The position numbers and the translations under genes were made by a program. A DNA stretch of 10,362 nt from Flavobacteriales bacterium. Lineage in GTDB: Bacteria > Bacteroidota > Bacteroidia > Flavobacteriales > BACL11. This document shows, one piece after another, positions 1 to 6,418 of the stretch; the first letter of the stretch is position 1; each line of letters begins with the position of its first letter. Location of the stretch: NCBI GenBank assembly GCA_012960835.1, contig DUAL01000308.1, positions 1 to 10,362 of the forward strand, written 5' to 3'. The notes under the pieces were generated by a model that saw only the letters and a program-made list of their open reading frames with translations, was not told the origin of the DNA and ran no database searches.

Positions 1-114
1 AAATGGGATGGAACTCATGAAGGATCGCCATTACCAATTGGTACTTATTACTATATAATTAACTTGAATAATAATTCGGATCCGCAAAGTGGAGCGATAA
101 CTATTATTAGGTAA
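1..114 (+). CDS. C-terminal tail of a T9SS type B sorting-domain (gliding-motility CTD) protein, 5' partial
   Basis: Only the last 37 codons are in the window, in the frame that begins at base 1 and ends at TAA 112-114. The visible tail opens with KWDGTHEG, continues with LPIGTYYYII and ends TIIR. That WDG...G.PLP.GTYYY...G.ITIIR pattern is the end of the gliding motility-associated C-terminal domain (TIGR04131, CHU_C type), the signal that directs Bacteroidota proteins through the outer membrane by the type IX secretion system. Carriers are usually very large, repeat-rich adhesins or surface proteins exported first by Sec. The cargo part lies to the left and cannot be described. The following porP/sprF-like gene begins 1 bp after the stop, which fits the usual pairing of a type B substrate with a dedicated SprF-like partner. 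Confidence 0.9.
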   Translation, partial: KWDGTHEGSPLPIGTYYYIINLNNNSDPQSGAITIIR

Positions 115-115
115 A

Positions 116-1051
116 ATGAAAATTATGAAGAAAATAACTATTCTTATTTTGATAATTTCTACTGCAATTGTTGCTAATGCGCAACAATTGCCTCAGTTTA
201 CACAATACATGATAAACGACTATGTATTTAATCCAGCAATTGCTGGAATTGAAAGTAGTTATCAAATGAAAACAAATATCAGAAATCAGTGGGTAGGAAT
301 GACAGATGCCCCTAGAACTACAGTGCTAAGTATTTATGGAAAATACAGGGAAAGTAATGTTGGATTAGGGGGTGTAGTTTTTAACGATCAGGTTGGCCCA
401 ACAAGTAGAACAGGACTTTCATTATCTTATGCTTATCATTTTTCTTTAACAGATAATATGAAAATGTCATTGGCATTATCAGGAGGGTTTACCCAAATTA
501 AGATTGACCCTAATCACCTTCATTTCAAAGATTTTGAACCTCAAGCTCAAGGCGGTATCCTTAGTTCTTCTGTCCCTGATGCAACTTTTGCATTTTATTT
601 ATATTCCAAAGATTGGTATGTTGGGGCTTCTATTCCACAACTACTAAATAGCAAATTAGGATTTTTTGAAGATGATTATTTAGAAACCTATAATTTAAAT
701 CCTGATGGAAGTCTGGAACGACACTACTTTGCAATGGCTGGCTATAAGTGGAAAGTAAATTATGATTATGTGGTAGAGCCATCTGTTTTATTAAAATCTG
801 TTACTCCTACACCTATCGTTATTGATATAGGATTGAAAGTAACTTATCAAAACAAATTGTGGATGGGAACGAATTACAGAACTAATGGAGATATTGGTTT
901 ATTATTAGGATATTCGATAGGAGACAGATATCTAATAGGATATTCTTATGATATGGTAACTTCTGGTTTAGGAGACTACACTTCTGGCTCACATGAGTTT
1001 ATGCTAGGTATTCGTTTTGCTCCTGCAACTGAAAAAGAGATAATGAGATAA
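116..1051 (+). CDS. PorP/SprF family type IX secretion system outer-membrane protein
   Basis: 311 aa. An N-terminal signal peptide is clear: a basic n-region, a hydrophobic stretch over residues 7-20 and a likely cleavage after ANA (residue 22), leaving a mature N-terminus beginning QQLPQFTQYM. The block QFTQYM...FNPAIAG, then NQWVGM and PRTT near residue 60, is the family signature of PorP/SprF proteins (TIGR03519). The remainder alternates aromatic and polar residues and ends in RFAP, as expected of an outer-membrane beta-barrel. Family members are needed for export or surface attachment of particular T9SS substrates; SprF of Flavobacterium johnsoniae serves the adhesin SprB. The substrate gene ends 1 bp upstream, so the two are very probably co-transcribed and coupled. 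An in-frame ATG at 125 (residue 4) is an equally plausible start, giving MKKITILI; no Shine-Dalgarno decides it. The specific paralogue name is not assigned because genomes carry many copies. Confidence 0.92.
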   Translation: MKIMKKITILILIISTAIVANAQQLPQFTQYMINDYVFNPAIAGIESSYQMKTNIRNQWVGMTDAPRTTVLSIYGKYRESNVGLGGVVFNDQVGPTSRTGLSLSYAYHFSLTDNMKMSLALSGGFTQIKIDPNHLHFKDFEPQAQGGILSSSVPDATFAFYLYSKDWYVGASIPQLLNSKLGFFEDDYLETYNLNPDGSLERHYFAMAGYKWKVNYDYVVEPSVLLKSVTPTPIVIDIGLKVTYQNKLWMGTNYRTNGDIGLLLGYSIGDRYLIGYSYDMVTSGLGDYTSGSHEFMLGIRFAPATEKEIMR

Positions 1052-1075
1052 TATTTTGTTAAATAGATTAAAAGT

Positions 1076-1106
1076 AAAAACCCCTGCTCCCAGGGGTTTT
1101 TATTTG
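1076..1106 (+). terminator. Rho-independent terminator after the porP/sprF-like gene
   Basis: An 11-bp perfect stem pairs 1076-1086 (AAAAACCCCTG) with 1091-1101 (CAGGGGTTTTT) around the 4-nt loop CTCC. The six inner pairs are GC-rich (CCCCTG/CAGGGG) and the outer five are A-T, so a T run follows the GC stem on the plus strand. It lies 24 bp after the stop at 1051. Because the A run precedes the stem, it could also terminate leftward transcription, but no leftward gene lies to its right before the methyltransferase, so its job is to close the T9SS operon. Confidence 0.93.
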
Positions 1107-1331
1107 TTGTACTGTTTAGTTTAGGAAAGAAATAGTACAACCCAAAACAAGTATTACGACTTAGGTGCAATATTAAGCCAAAAAATATCTTTTCATAACT
1201 CATTGTAAGTCTATTTGTTAACACAAAAATGTTAAGAAAACAAATGTATAAGCAATACTTATTTATCTGAGTTAAAGGGCTATACAAAAATAAATTAGAA
1301 GATTTTTATTACTAAATGAGAAGGTTTTTCT
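1102..1331. other. AT-rich intergenic stretch with no supportable gene
   Basis: Roughly 230 bp between the terminator and the methyltransferase promoter. No frame gives a convincing protein: a leftward open frame reading into the porP/sprF tail has no family features. The only small structure I see is the 8-bp palindrome TGTTAACA at 1216-1223. It could be an operator site, but a single short palindrome in AT-rich DNA is weak evidence. Confidence 0.6.
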
Positions 1332-1339
1332 TAAATTTG
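1332..1339 (+). promoter_or_regulatory. Bacteroidota -7 promoter element for the methyltransferase
   Basis: TAAATTTG matches the TAnnTTTG consensus of the primary sigma factor in this phylum, 23 bp before the ATG at 1363. A -33 TTTG/TTG is not evident at the right distance, so the promoter may be weak or depend on another factor. The element sits inside a 29-bp stretch (1329-1357) that recurs with few differences on the other strand ahead of the DUF2723 gene. Confidence 0.6.
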
Positions 1340-1362
1340 CGAACTTAAAAATCAGCAAAACA

Positions 1363-2139
1363 ATGGGAATTCTACAAACATCAGAAAGAAGTTCGCACCT
1401 TGACCCTAGTGAAAATGTAATTTTTCAAAGGCATATGATTGCCTATTTGGAAGCAGCAAAAATGATTAGTGGCAAGGTGTTGGAAATTGGCTGTGGGGAA
1501 GGCTATGGTATAACAGAATTAGCCCCAAGGGCTGAGCAATATTTTGCAGTGGATAAATACAACACTCCAATTAGTGAGGAGTTAAAAGAGCAAAACAACA
1601 TTACCTTTAAACAAATAGAGGTACCTCCACTTAAAGGCATTGAAAATAATAGTATCGATTTTGTGGTTACTTTTCAAGTGATTGAACATATTAATAATGA
1701 TGAACTTTTTGTTTCTGAAATATATAGGGTTTTAAAACCGGGAGGGAAGTTGATACTTACCACCCCAAATCAATTAATGACCTTAACCAGAAACCCCTGG
1801 CATTTTAGGGAATATACCCCAAATGGGATGAAAGAGATATTGCAAACTTCTTTTAAGGAAATTGACATTAAAGGAATTTATGGTTTACAGAAAGCCATGG
1901 AATATTACGAAATAAATAAAAAGGCAGTAGAAAAAATTATGCGTTGGGATATTTTTAATCTTCAGTATTTACTACCAAGAGTGTTACTACAAATTCCTTA
2001 TGATATTCTCAACAGAATCAACCGACAAAAACTACAAGATAGTAATAATGCTTTGGTAGATGCGGTAACGATAGATGATTTTTGCATAAAACCAATGACA
2101 GATAAATGCTTTGATTATTTCTGTATTGCTACCAAGTAG
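1363..2139 (+). CDS. Class I SAM-dependent methyltransferase
   Basis: 258 aa. The Rossmann-type SAM fold is plain: motif I VLEIGCGEG (residues 39-47) binds the methionine part of SAM, the acidic D64 at the end of strand 2 (YFAVD) should contact the ribose, IDFVVTFQVIEHI (98-110) is the motif II/post region, and LKPGGKLILTTPN (124-136) is motif III, together matching Methyltransf_11/ubiE-like small-molecule enzymes. The C-terminal half (about 140-258) is family-specific and does not tell me the acceptor. The start is the first ATG after the -7 element; no Shine-Dalgarno is visible, normal for the phylum. It stands alone on its strand and converges with the deacetylase gene, overlapping it by 11 bp at the stops. 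Neighbouring glycan-related genes make a lipid, sugar or O-antigen-like substrate possible, but this is only a guess from context. Confidence 0.9.
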   Translation: MGILQTSERSSHLDPSENVIFQRHMIAYLEAAKMISGKVLEIGCGEGYGITELAPRAEQYFAVDKYNTPISEELKEQNNITFKQIEVPPLKGIENNSIDFVVTFQVIEHINNDELFVSEIYRVLKPGGKLILTTPNQLMTLTRNPWHFREYTPNGMKEILQTSFKEIDIKGIYGLQKAMEYYEINKKAVEKIMRWDIFNLQYLLPRVLLQIPYDILNRINRQKLQDSNNALVDAVTIDDFCIKPMTDKCFDYFCIATK

Positions 2140-2746
2140 CACTAAAAGCAAACCCTCTTTCTTTTAAGGTTTCAATAATTTTGGGTAGCGCAAATTGCAG
2201 AGTTTCAGATGATTTTTCATTGTCATGCAAAACAATAATAGAGCCATTTTGCACATTATCTACTACATTGGAATAGCACTTTTCCTTGCTAGTATTTTTT
2301 TTAAAATCCCAAGCTAATACATCCCACATAATTATTTTATATTCTTTTTTTAGTTTGGCAATTTGCCAAGGAAAAATCTTCCCAAATGGAGGGCGGAAAA
2401 GTTTTGTTTCCGGAATAATTTGTCTCCATTTTTCTATATCTTTCAAATACTTTTTTGTACAAGTAGTAAAGCCGTTTGGATGTGAGTAGGAATGATTGCC
2501 AATACTATGACCTTCTGCTGTTATTCTTTGTAAAATTTCAGGATGTTTTACCATTTGCTTTCCCAAACAAAAGAAAGTAGCTTTAACATTATAAAACAGA
2601 AGGGTATCTAAAACAAAAGGAGTGATTTCAGCAGTTGGCCCATCATCAAAAGTGAGCCAGACTTTTTTTTCATTAGTTGCATTTTTCCAAACCAATGTTG
2701 GGAAAAGAGCTTGAAAAAGTTTAGGCGTTTTAGCCCCAAAAAACAT
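2129..2746 (-). CDS. Polysaccharide deacetylase family protein (NodB homology domain, CE4)
   Basis: 205 aa, essentially one NodB domain. All five catalytic motifs of carbohydrate esterase family 4 are present: MT1 TFDDGP (residues 32-37) with the catalytic base D34 and metal-binding D35; MT2 NHSYSHP (84-90) with metal ligands H85 and H89; MT3 RPPFGK (118-123); MT4 WDVLAWDF (141-148); and MT5 IIVLHDN (170-176) with the catalytic H174. The protein should therefore be an active metal-dependent deacetylase, typically removing N- or O-acetyl groups from peptidoglycan, chitin-like or exopolysaccharide sugars. No signal peptide or membrane anchor is obvious, so it may be cytoplasmic or peripheral. 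Its ATG lies 2 bp after the stop of the DUF2723 gene (TAG-TC-ATG), so the two form an operon and are probably translationally coupled. Its 3' end overlaps the convergent methyltransferase by 11 bp. Confidence 0.93.
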   Translation of the reverse strand: MFFGAKTPKLFQALFPTLVWKNATNEKKVWLTFDDGPTAEITPFVLDTLLFYNVKATFFCLGKQMVKHPEILQRITAEGHSIGNHSYSHPNGFTTCTKKYLKDIEKWRQIIPETKLFRPPFGKIFPWQIAKLKKEYKIIMWDVLAWDFKKNTSKEKCYSNVVDNVQNGSIIVLHDNEKSSETLQFALPKIIETLKERGFAFSATW

Positions 2747-2748
2747 GA

Positions 2749-5700
2749 CTAATTATTTTGTGATTGAGCAGCAACAAACTCATCCATAAAAGTATTTATT
2801 AAATAATCTTCCCTGCTTATATCTTCTTCTGTACCACCTTTTTCTCTAATATATTTGCCACCTATTTCACTATATTCATAGCTTACATTAGCCAATTGGA
2901 AACTTTGAATCAGACGAGAAATATTAGAAAGTACACTTCCAGCAATTTGTAGATTTCTATTCAATCCTCCTTTGTCCTTTATCGCATTGATGTAATTAAA
3001 TTCATCTAAAAAAGTTTCAATCATTTGTGCTAAAATTTTATTTCCTTTTTCTTTTTCTCCCAAGCGATAATAAGTATTTACAAGTGGAAAAGCATAGACA
3101 TTAAATGGGGCAGAGGTATTTGGCATTTCCCTCAAACATTTATCAAGTACTGCAATGGCATCTTCTTTTCTATCCAATACAAAAAGAGATTCTGCCAAAC
3201 GAGCATAATTATTTCTAAAATTCATAATCATCCTTGTGTTGGTTTCATCCAAATATACATCCGGATTATTCAGTCCACCCCAACTAAATTTGTTCATCAA
3301 ATTATCATACATTTTATCCACATTTACCTCTCCGGTTTGTCCGTCAGGAGAGACGGCTACATAAGGAACTAAGCGATAAGAAAGTCCTTCCAACTGAAAG
3401 TATTTTTCTAAGCCCATAAAATTATCCGAGCCAACGGTAATGGCAAAATAAATGGGTCGTTCCCAATTGTTGTATGCCAGCATATCCAGCACCATCAATT
3501 GATTTTTATAAAAACCATTCCCTTTTATTTTCCATTTTATTTCAGGAAGGATATCGTCAAATTTTTCTACTGGCACTGTGCCGTTTGCTTTTACCTTTTC
3601 AACATCCACTTTTAATTTGAGTTTTTTTGCGGGACAGTAATTTCGTTTTCCAGCATTAGTAACAATCTTTGTTTGGTTTTTATCACTTCTTATAAAATCA
3701 ATAACTTCTTTTACATCCACATAGCCAAGACCTCTATCGCTAATTGGGATGTAATCTCTTGTCCCAGTTCGGTATTTATCATTGGTAAAAGAGGATGGAA
3801 TAGGGGGGGCATCATAAGTTGCTCTTTTCATTTGATCGATATACCAAGAAGTATTAAACAAACTTAGGTTGACTACTTTAATATCTGTTCGTATACCCTC
3901 TACTTCTTGCATATACCAAAGCGGGAAGGTATCATTATCCCCATTGGTAAAAAGGATTGCATTTTTATCGCAAGAATTTAGGTAATTGGCTGCCACTTCC
4001 CTTGCGGTAAATCTTCCAGATCGGTCATGATCATCCCAATTTTCAGACGCCATAAGTGTTGGGGCTAAAAGAAGCGCAATGGCAGTCGCTAGCCCTGCAC
4101 TTGCGGTAGAGTTCATTCTTTTAGTCAAAAAGTCATAAATTCCTAAAACACTTAATCCTATCCAAATAGCAAAAGCATAGAATGAACCAACATAGGCATA
4201 ATCTCGTTCTCTTGGCTGAAAAGGAACAACATTCAAGTAAATAATAATCAAAACTCCTGTAAAAAGGAAAAACAGTAAAACCACCAAAGCATCTTGTTCA
4301 TTCTTTTTGAAATGAAAAAGCATTCCAATAAGTCCTAAAATTAGAGGCAAGAAAAAATAATGATTTTTTCCTTTATTGTTTTTCAAATAATCTGGTAATT
4401 TCACATTTGATGGTTGCCCAAGCCGAGCATTATCAATAAAAGAAACCCCACTTTCCCAATTTCCGTGAAGGGCATTTCCGTCCATATTCATAAAATCGTT
4501 TTGTCTACCTGCAAAATTCCACATAAAATACCTAAGGTAAGACCAGCCGATTTGGTACTTAAAAAAGAAGGAAAGATTCTGAGAAAATGTTGGGGTCTTG
4601 TCTTTGTTGGTTTTACTAAGCCCTGCCCAAGATCTATATCCGTTTGCATGTTTTTTTTGTGTGTTGCTCCACATTCTTGGGAAAATGGTTTTATGTCTTT
4701 TCGCATAATTTGGAATTGTATTCTTCCTTTTATCAATAATTACATATTTCCCCTTTTTTTCATCTTTTTCATATACAGGATTCCCATCCAAATAAGGTTT
4801 TTTATTGTCTAATTTGGCGTTAAAATAATGTCCGTAAACAAGAGGCCAACTTCCATATTGTTCCCTTTTTAAATAAGATAAAAGTCCAACGGCATCCTCT
4901 GGATTGTTTTCATCAATTGGAGGATTTGCATTTGAGCGAACCACCAAAATAGCGAATGAAGAATAACCAATCAAAAGTACGGTAAAACCAAGAATGGCTG
5001 TATTCCAAATGGCTTTGTTATTCTTTTTAGTATACTTTAAACCAAAAATTATTGCAGCAATTAAAAACACAAAATAGAGGATTGTTCCAGAATTAAAAGG
5101 CAAGCCAATAGTATTTACAAAAAACAATTCAAAGGTTGAAATCAAACTAATGGCACCAGGAATAATAACGCCTTGCACCAATCCTAAAAGCACCATTGAA
5201 ATAATAAAAGCTTTAATCGCTCCAATTTTAGAATATTCATAATTTTTGTAGTAATAAATCATGCCCATTGCGGGGATAGTAAGCAAGGAAAGTAAATGTA
5301 CCCCAACTGATAAGCCCATTAAATAAGCAATTAACACTAGCCACCTGCTTGCATGGGGCTTGTCGGCTTCTCTTTCCCATTTCATGATGCACCAAAAAGT
5401 GATTGCCGTAAAAAAGGAAGACATGGCATACACCTCCCCTTCCACTGCCGAAAACCAAAAAGAATCAGAAAAAGTATATGTCAATGCACCAACCAATCCG
5501 CTTCCTAAAATGGCATACATTTTGTTTTTTTCGTTTTCCTCACTTTTAGCAAATATTTTTCTTCCAAAAGCTGTAATGGTCCAAAAAAGAAATAAAATGG
5601 TAAAGGAACTGCAGAGTGCTGACATTATATTCACAGCTACTGCAACTTCACTCGTTGCTGGACTGGCAAATAGGGTAAAAATTCTTCCGAATAGTTGAAA

Positions 5701-5868
5701 TAAAGGGGCGCCTGGTGGATGCCCAACTTCTAATTTGTAAGCGGTTGCAATGTATTCTCCGCAATCCCAAAAACTTACGGTTTGCTCGATAGTTGATAGA
5801 TATACAAAAGAAGCAATTAAAAATACTCCCCAGCCTACTATGTTGTTTAGTTTATTGTAGTTATTCAT
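2749..5868 (-). CDS. DUF2723 multi-pass membrane protein, probable GT-C glycosyltransferase (TMEM260/GT117-like)
   Basis: 1039 aa. The N-terminus holds a membrane segment (about 10-28) followed by FWDCGEY (33-39) with acidic D35 and E38, then GHPPGAPLFQLFGR; this is the DUF2723 signature and resembles the acidic first-loop motif of GT-C transferases. Further hydrophobic segments cluster at roughly 75-315 and 500-610, separated by a large extramembrane loop (about 315-500). The conserved PFQPRERDYAYVGSF block lies near 548-562 and NGDNDTFPLWY near 640-650. The rest is soluble, with TPR-like helices around 875-955. The human homologue TMEM260 is a protein O-mannosyltransferase, and many Bacteroidota glycosylate secreted proteins, so a role in protein or envelope glycosylation is likely; donor and acceptor are unknown. 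It is the first gene of an operon with the deacetylase and has its own promoter at 5894-5923. Length and motifs look intact. Confidence 0.88.
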   Translation of the reverse strand: MNNYNKLNNIVGWGVFLIASFVYLSTIEQTVSFWDCGEYIATAYKLEVGHPPGAPLFQLFGRIFTLFASPATSEVAVAVNIMSALCSSFTILFLFWTITAFGRKIFAKSEENEKNKMYAILGSGLVGALTYTFSDSFWFSAVEGEVYAMSSFFTAITFWCIMKWEREADKPHASRWLVLIAYLMGLSVGVHLLSLLTIPAMGMIYYYKNYEYSKIGAIKAFIISMVLLGLVQGVIIPGAISLISTFELFFVNTIGLPFNSGTILYFVFLIAAIIFGLKYTKKNNKAIWNTAILGFTVLLIGYSSFAILVVRSNANPPIDENNPEDAVGLLSYLKREQYGSWPLVYGHYFNAKLDNKKPYLDGNPVYEKDEKKGKYVIIDKRKNTIPNYAKRHKTIFPRMWSNTQKKHANGYRSWAGLSKTNKDKTPTFSQNLSFFFKYQIGWSYLRYFMWNFAGRQNDFMNMDGNALHGNWESGVSFIDNARLGQPSNVKLPDYLKNNKGKNHYFFLPLILGLIGMLFHFKKNEQDALVVLLFFLFTGVLIIIYLNVVPFQPRERDYAYVGSFYAFAIWIGLSVLGIYDFLTKRMNSTASAGLATAIALLLAPTLMASENWDDHDRSGRFTAREVAANYLNSCDKNAILFTNGDNDTFPLWYMQEVEGIRTDIKVVNLSLFNTSWYIDQMKRATYDAPPIPSSFTNDKYRTGTRDYIPISDRGLGYVDVKEVIDFIRSDKNQTKIVTNAGKRNYCPAKKLKLKVDVEKVKANGTVPVEKFDDILPEIKWKIKGNGFYKNQLMVLDMLAYNNWERPIYFAITVGSDNFMGLEKYFQLEGLSYRLVPYVAVSPDGQTGEVNVDKMYDNLMNKFSWGGLNNPDVYLDETNTRMIMNFRNNYARLAESLFVLDRKEDAIAVLDKCLREMPNTSAPFNVYAFPLVNTYYRLGEKEKGNKILAQMIETFLDEFNYINAIKDKGGLNRNLQIAGSVLSNISRLIQSFQLANVSYEYSEIGGKYIREKGGTEEDISREDYLINTFMDEFVAAQSQNN

Positions 5869-5893
5869 AATTTTTATGCTGATTTTTAATTTG

Positions 5894-5923
5894 CGAATTT
5901 AAGAAATAAATAATGATTACAAA
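5894..5923 (-). promoter_or_regulatory. Promoter for the DUF2723-deacetylase operon
   Basis: Reading leftward, TTTG (plus-strand 5920-5923) is followed after 18 bp by TAAATTCG (5894-5901), one mismatch from the Bacteroidota -7 TAnnTTTG. The spacing is within the usual 17-23 bp. The -7 element ends 25 bp before the ATG at 5868. The segment 5877-5904 is nearly identical to the methyltransferase promoter/leader. This promoter points away from the tRNA promoter, with about 25 bp between them. Confidence 0.6.
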
Positions 5924-5948
5924 TTAAAACGAAATTTTGATAAAATAT

Positions 5949-5979
5949 TTTGTGCGCTTTTAGTTTATTGTTAGTTTTG
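5949..5979 (+). promoter_or_regulatory. Promoter for tRNA-Gln
   Basis: TTTG at 5949-5952, a 19-bp spacer and TAGTTTTG at 5972-5979 form an exact match to the Bacteroidota TTTG / TAnnTTTG consensus. The -7 box ends 16 bp before the mature 5' end of the tRNA at 5996, leaving only a short 5' leader to be trimmed by RNase P. Confidence 0.75.
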
Positions 5980-5995
5980 CGCCCACTAATTTTAG

Positions 5996-6068
5996 TGCCC
6001 GATGGTGTAACTGGCAACACGTCTGTTTTTGGTGCAGAAGAGTCTAGGTTCGAGCCCTAGTCGGGCAA
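5996..6068 (+). tRNA. tRNA-Gln (anticodon UUG)
   Basis: A full cloverleaf folds by eye. The acceptor stem pairs TGCCCGA (5996-6002) with TCGGGCA (6061-6067). The D arm pairs GTGT (6005-6008) with ACAC (6017-6020) around a loop containing GG. The anticodon stem TCTGT/GCAGA (6022-6026/6034-6038, one G-T pair) encloses loop TTTTGGT with anticodon TTG at 6029-6031. The T arm CTAGG/CCTAG (6044-6048/6056-6060) carries loop TTCGAGC. The U1-A72 pair typical of glutamine tRNAs is present. The discriminator is A (6068), where E. coli tRNA-Gln has G, and CCA is not encoded, so it must be added after transcription. I see no hairpin terminator just downstream. Confidence 0.95.
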
Positions 6069-6326
6069 CAAATAAAATGCAGAGGAGAATTTTTAGTATT
6101 TCATTTGTAAACTCTAACGCATAGAGATAAATATAGATAGAAGCATAAATAATTAAGAAATTAGCTTGTACAAGAATCAAACAATAAGAAATAATTTAGA
6201 AGTAAAGTGTTAGATTCTAATTTTAGCAAACATCTTGATTTATCTTCTTATCCAAGAGGAGTTTATATGGTGCAAATAAGAACAAATGACTCCTTTGTAA
6301 GCAAAAGAGTAGTACTACAATAATAG
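6069..6326. other. AT-rich stretch between tRNA-Gln and the rimP promoter, no supportable gene
   Basis: About 260 bp. Leftward open frames here are short and one of them is only the antisense of the tRNA. Small structures present are the 10-bp palindrome CTTGTACAAG (6165-6174) and an 18-codon rightward frame, ATG 6267 to TAA 6323, with an AGGAG at 6257-6261. Neither is enough to call a gene. The stretch must contain the 3' end of the tRNA transcript, but no clear intrinsic terminator is visible. Confidence 0.55.
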
Positions 6327-6358
6327 TTTGCGAGATATATAAAAAGGTTCTATATTTG
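6327..6358 (+). promoter_or_regulatory. Promoter for the rimP-nusA-infB operon
   Basis: TTTG at 6327-6330, a 20-bp spacer and TATATTTG at 6351-6358 match the Bacteroidota primary sigma consensus exactly. Transcription would begin near 6363-6367, giving a leader of about 55 nt that contains the hairpin at 6384-6404 before the rimP ATG at 6419. Confidence 0.75.
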
Positions 6359-6383
6359 CCGACAGAAAAATAGAAGAATTGAG

Positions 6384-6410
6384 GATGGGGCTTACGGCCC
6401 CATCTTTTAT
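6384..6410 (+). terminator. Terminator-like hairpin in the rimP leader (candidate attenuator)
   Basis: GATGGGGC (6384-6391) pairs perfectly with GCCCCATC (6397-6404) around loop TTACG, and TTTTAT follows directly; weaker A-U and G-U pairs could extend the stem by three. It has the form of an intrinsic terminator but stands between the operon promoter and rimP, ending 14 nt before the ATG. It may act as a partial terminator/attenuator, or as a leader structure affecting ribosome entry. Alternatively it could stop read-through from the upstream tRNA unit while rimP relies on read-through or another promoter. No obvious alternative antiterminator fold was found by eye. Confidence 0.7.
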
Positions 6411-6418
6411 ACAAGATA

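Noticed and set aside
976..1287. Leftward 103-aa open frame over the end of the porP/sprF-like gene and the terminator
   Set aside because: It runs through the intrinsic terminator and the coding tail of a well-supported gene, has no recognisable domain, and its hydrophobic composition comes from AT-rich antisense sequence.
4414..5698. Open frames of 73-132 aa on both strands inside the DUF2723 gene
   Set aside because: All are shadows of one intact 1039-codon gene with conserved motifs throughout; none has domain features.
1329..5904. Transposon or integron-like element bounded by the inverted 29-bp repeats
   Set aside because: No transposase, integrase or target-site duplication was seen, and the repeats coincide with promoters placed just before start codons, so a regulatory explanation is simpler. 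The similarity itself is kept as a finding.
6165..6174. Palindrome CTTGTACAAG as an operator
   Set aside because: A single 10-bp palindrome in AT-rich DNA, not overlapping a promoter and with no regulator gene nearby, is not enough to call a binding site.
5992..6180. Leftward 62-aa open frame containing ARLGLEPRLFCTKN
   Set aside because: It is the antisense of the tRNA-Gln gene; such LGLEPR strings are a well-known artefact of reading tRNA T arms backwards. The tRNA fold explains the sequence.
6223..6414. Leftward 63-aa open frame over the rimP promoter and leader hairpin
   Set aside because: It covers an exact promoter and the hairpin on the other strand, has low-complexity composition and no family resemblance.
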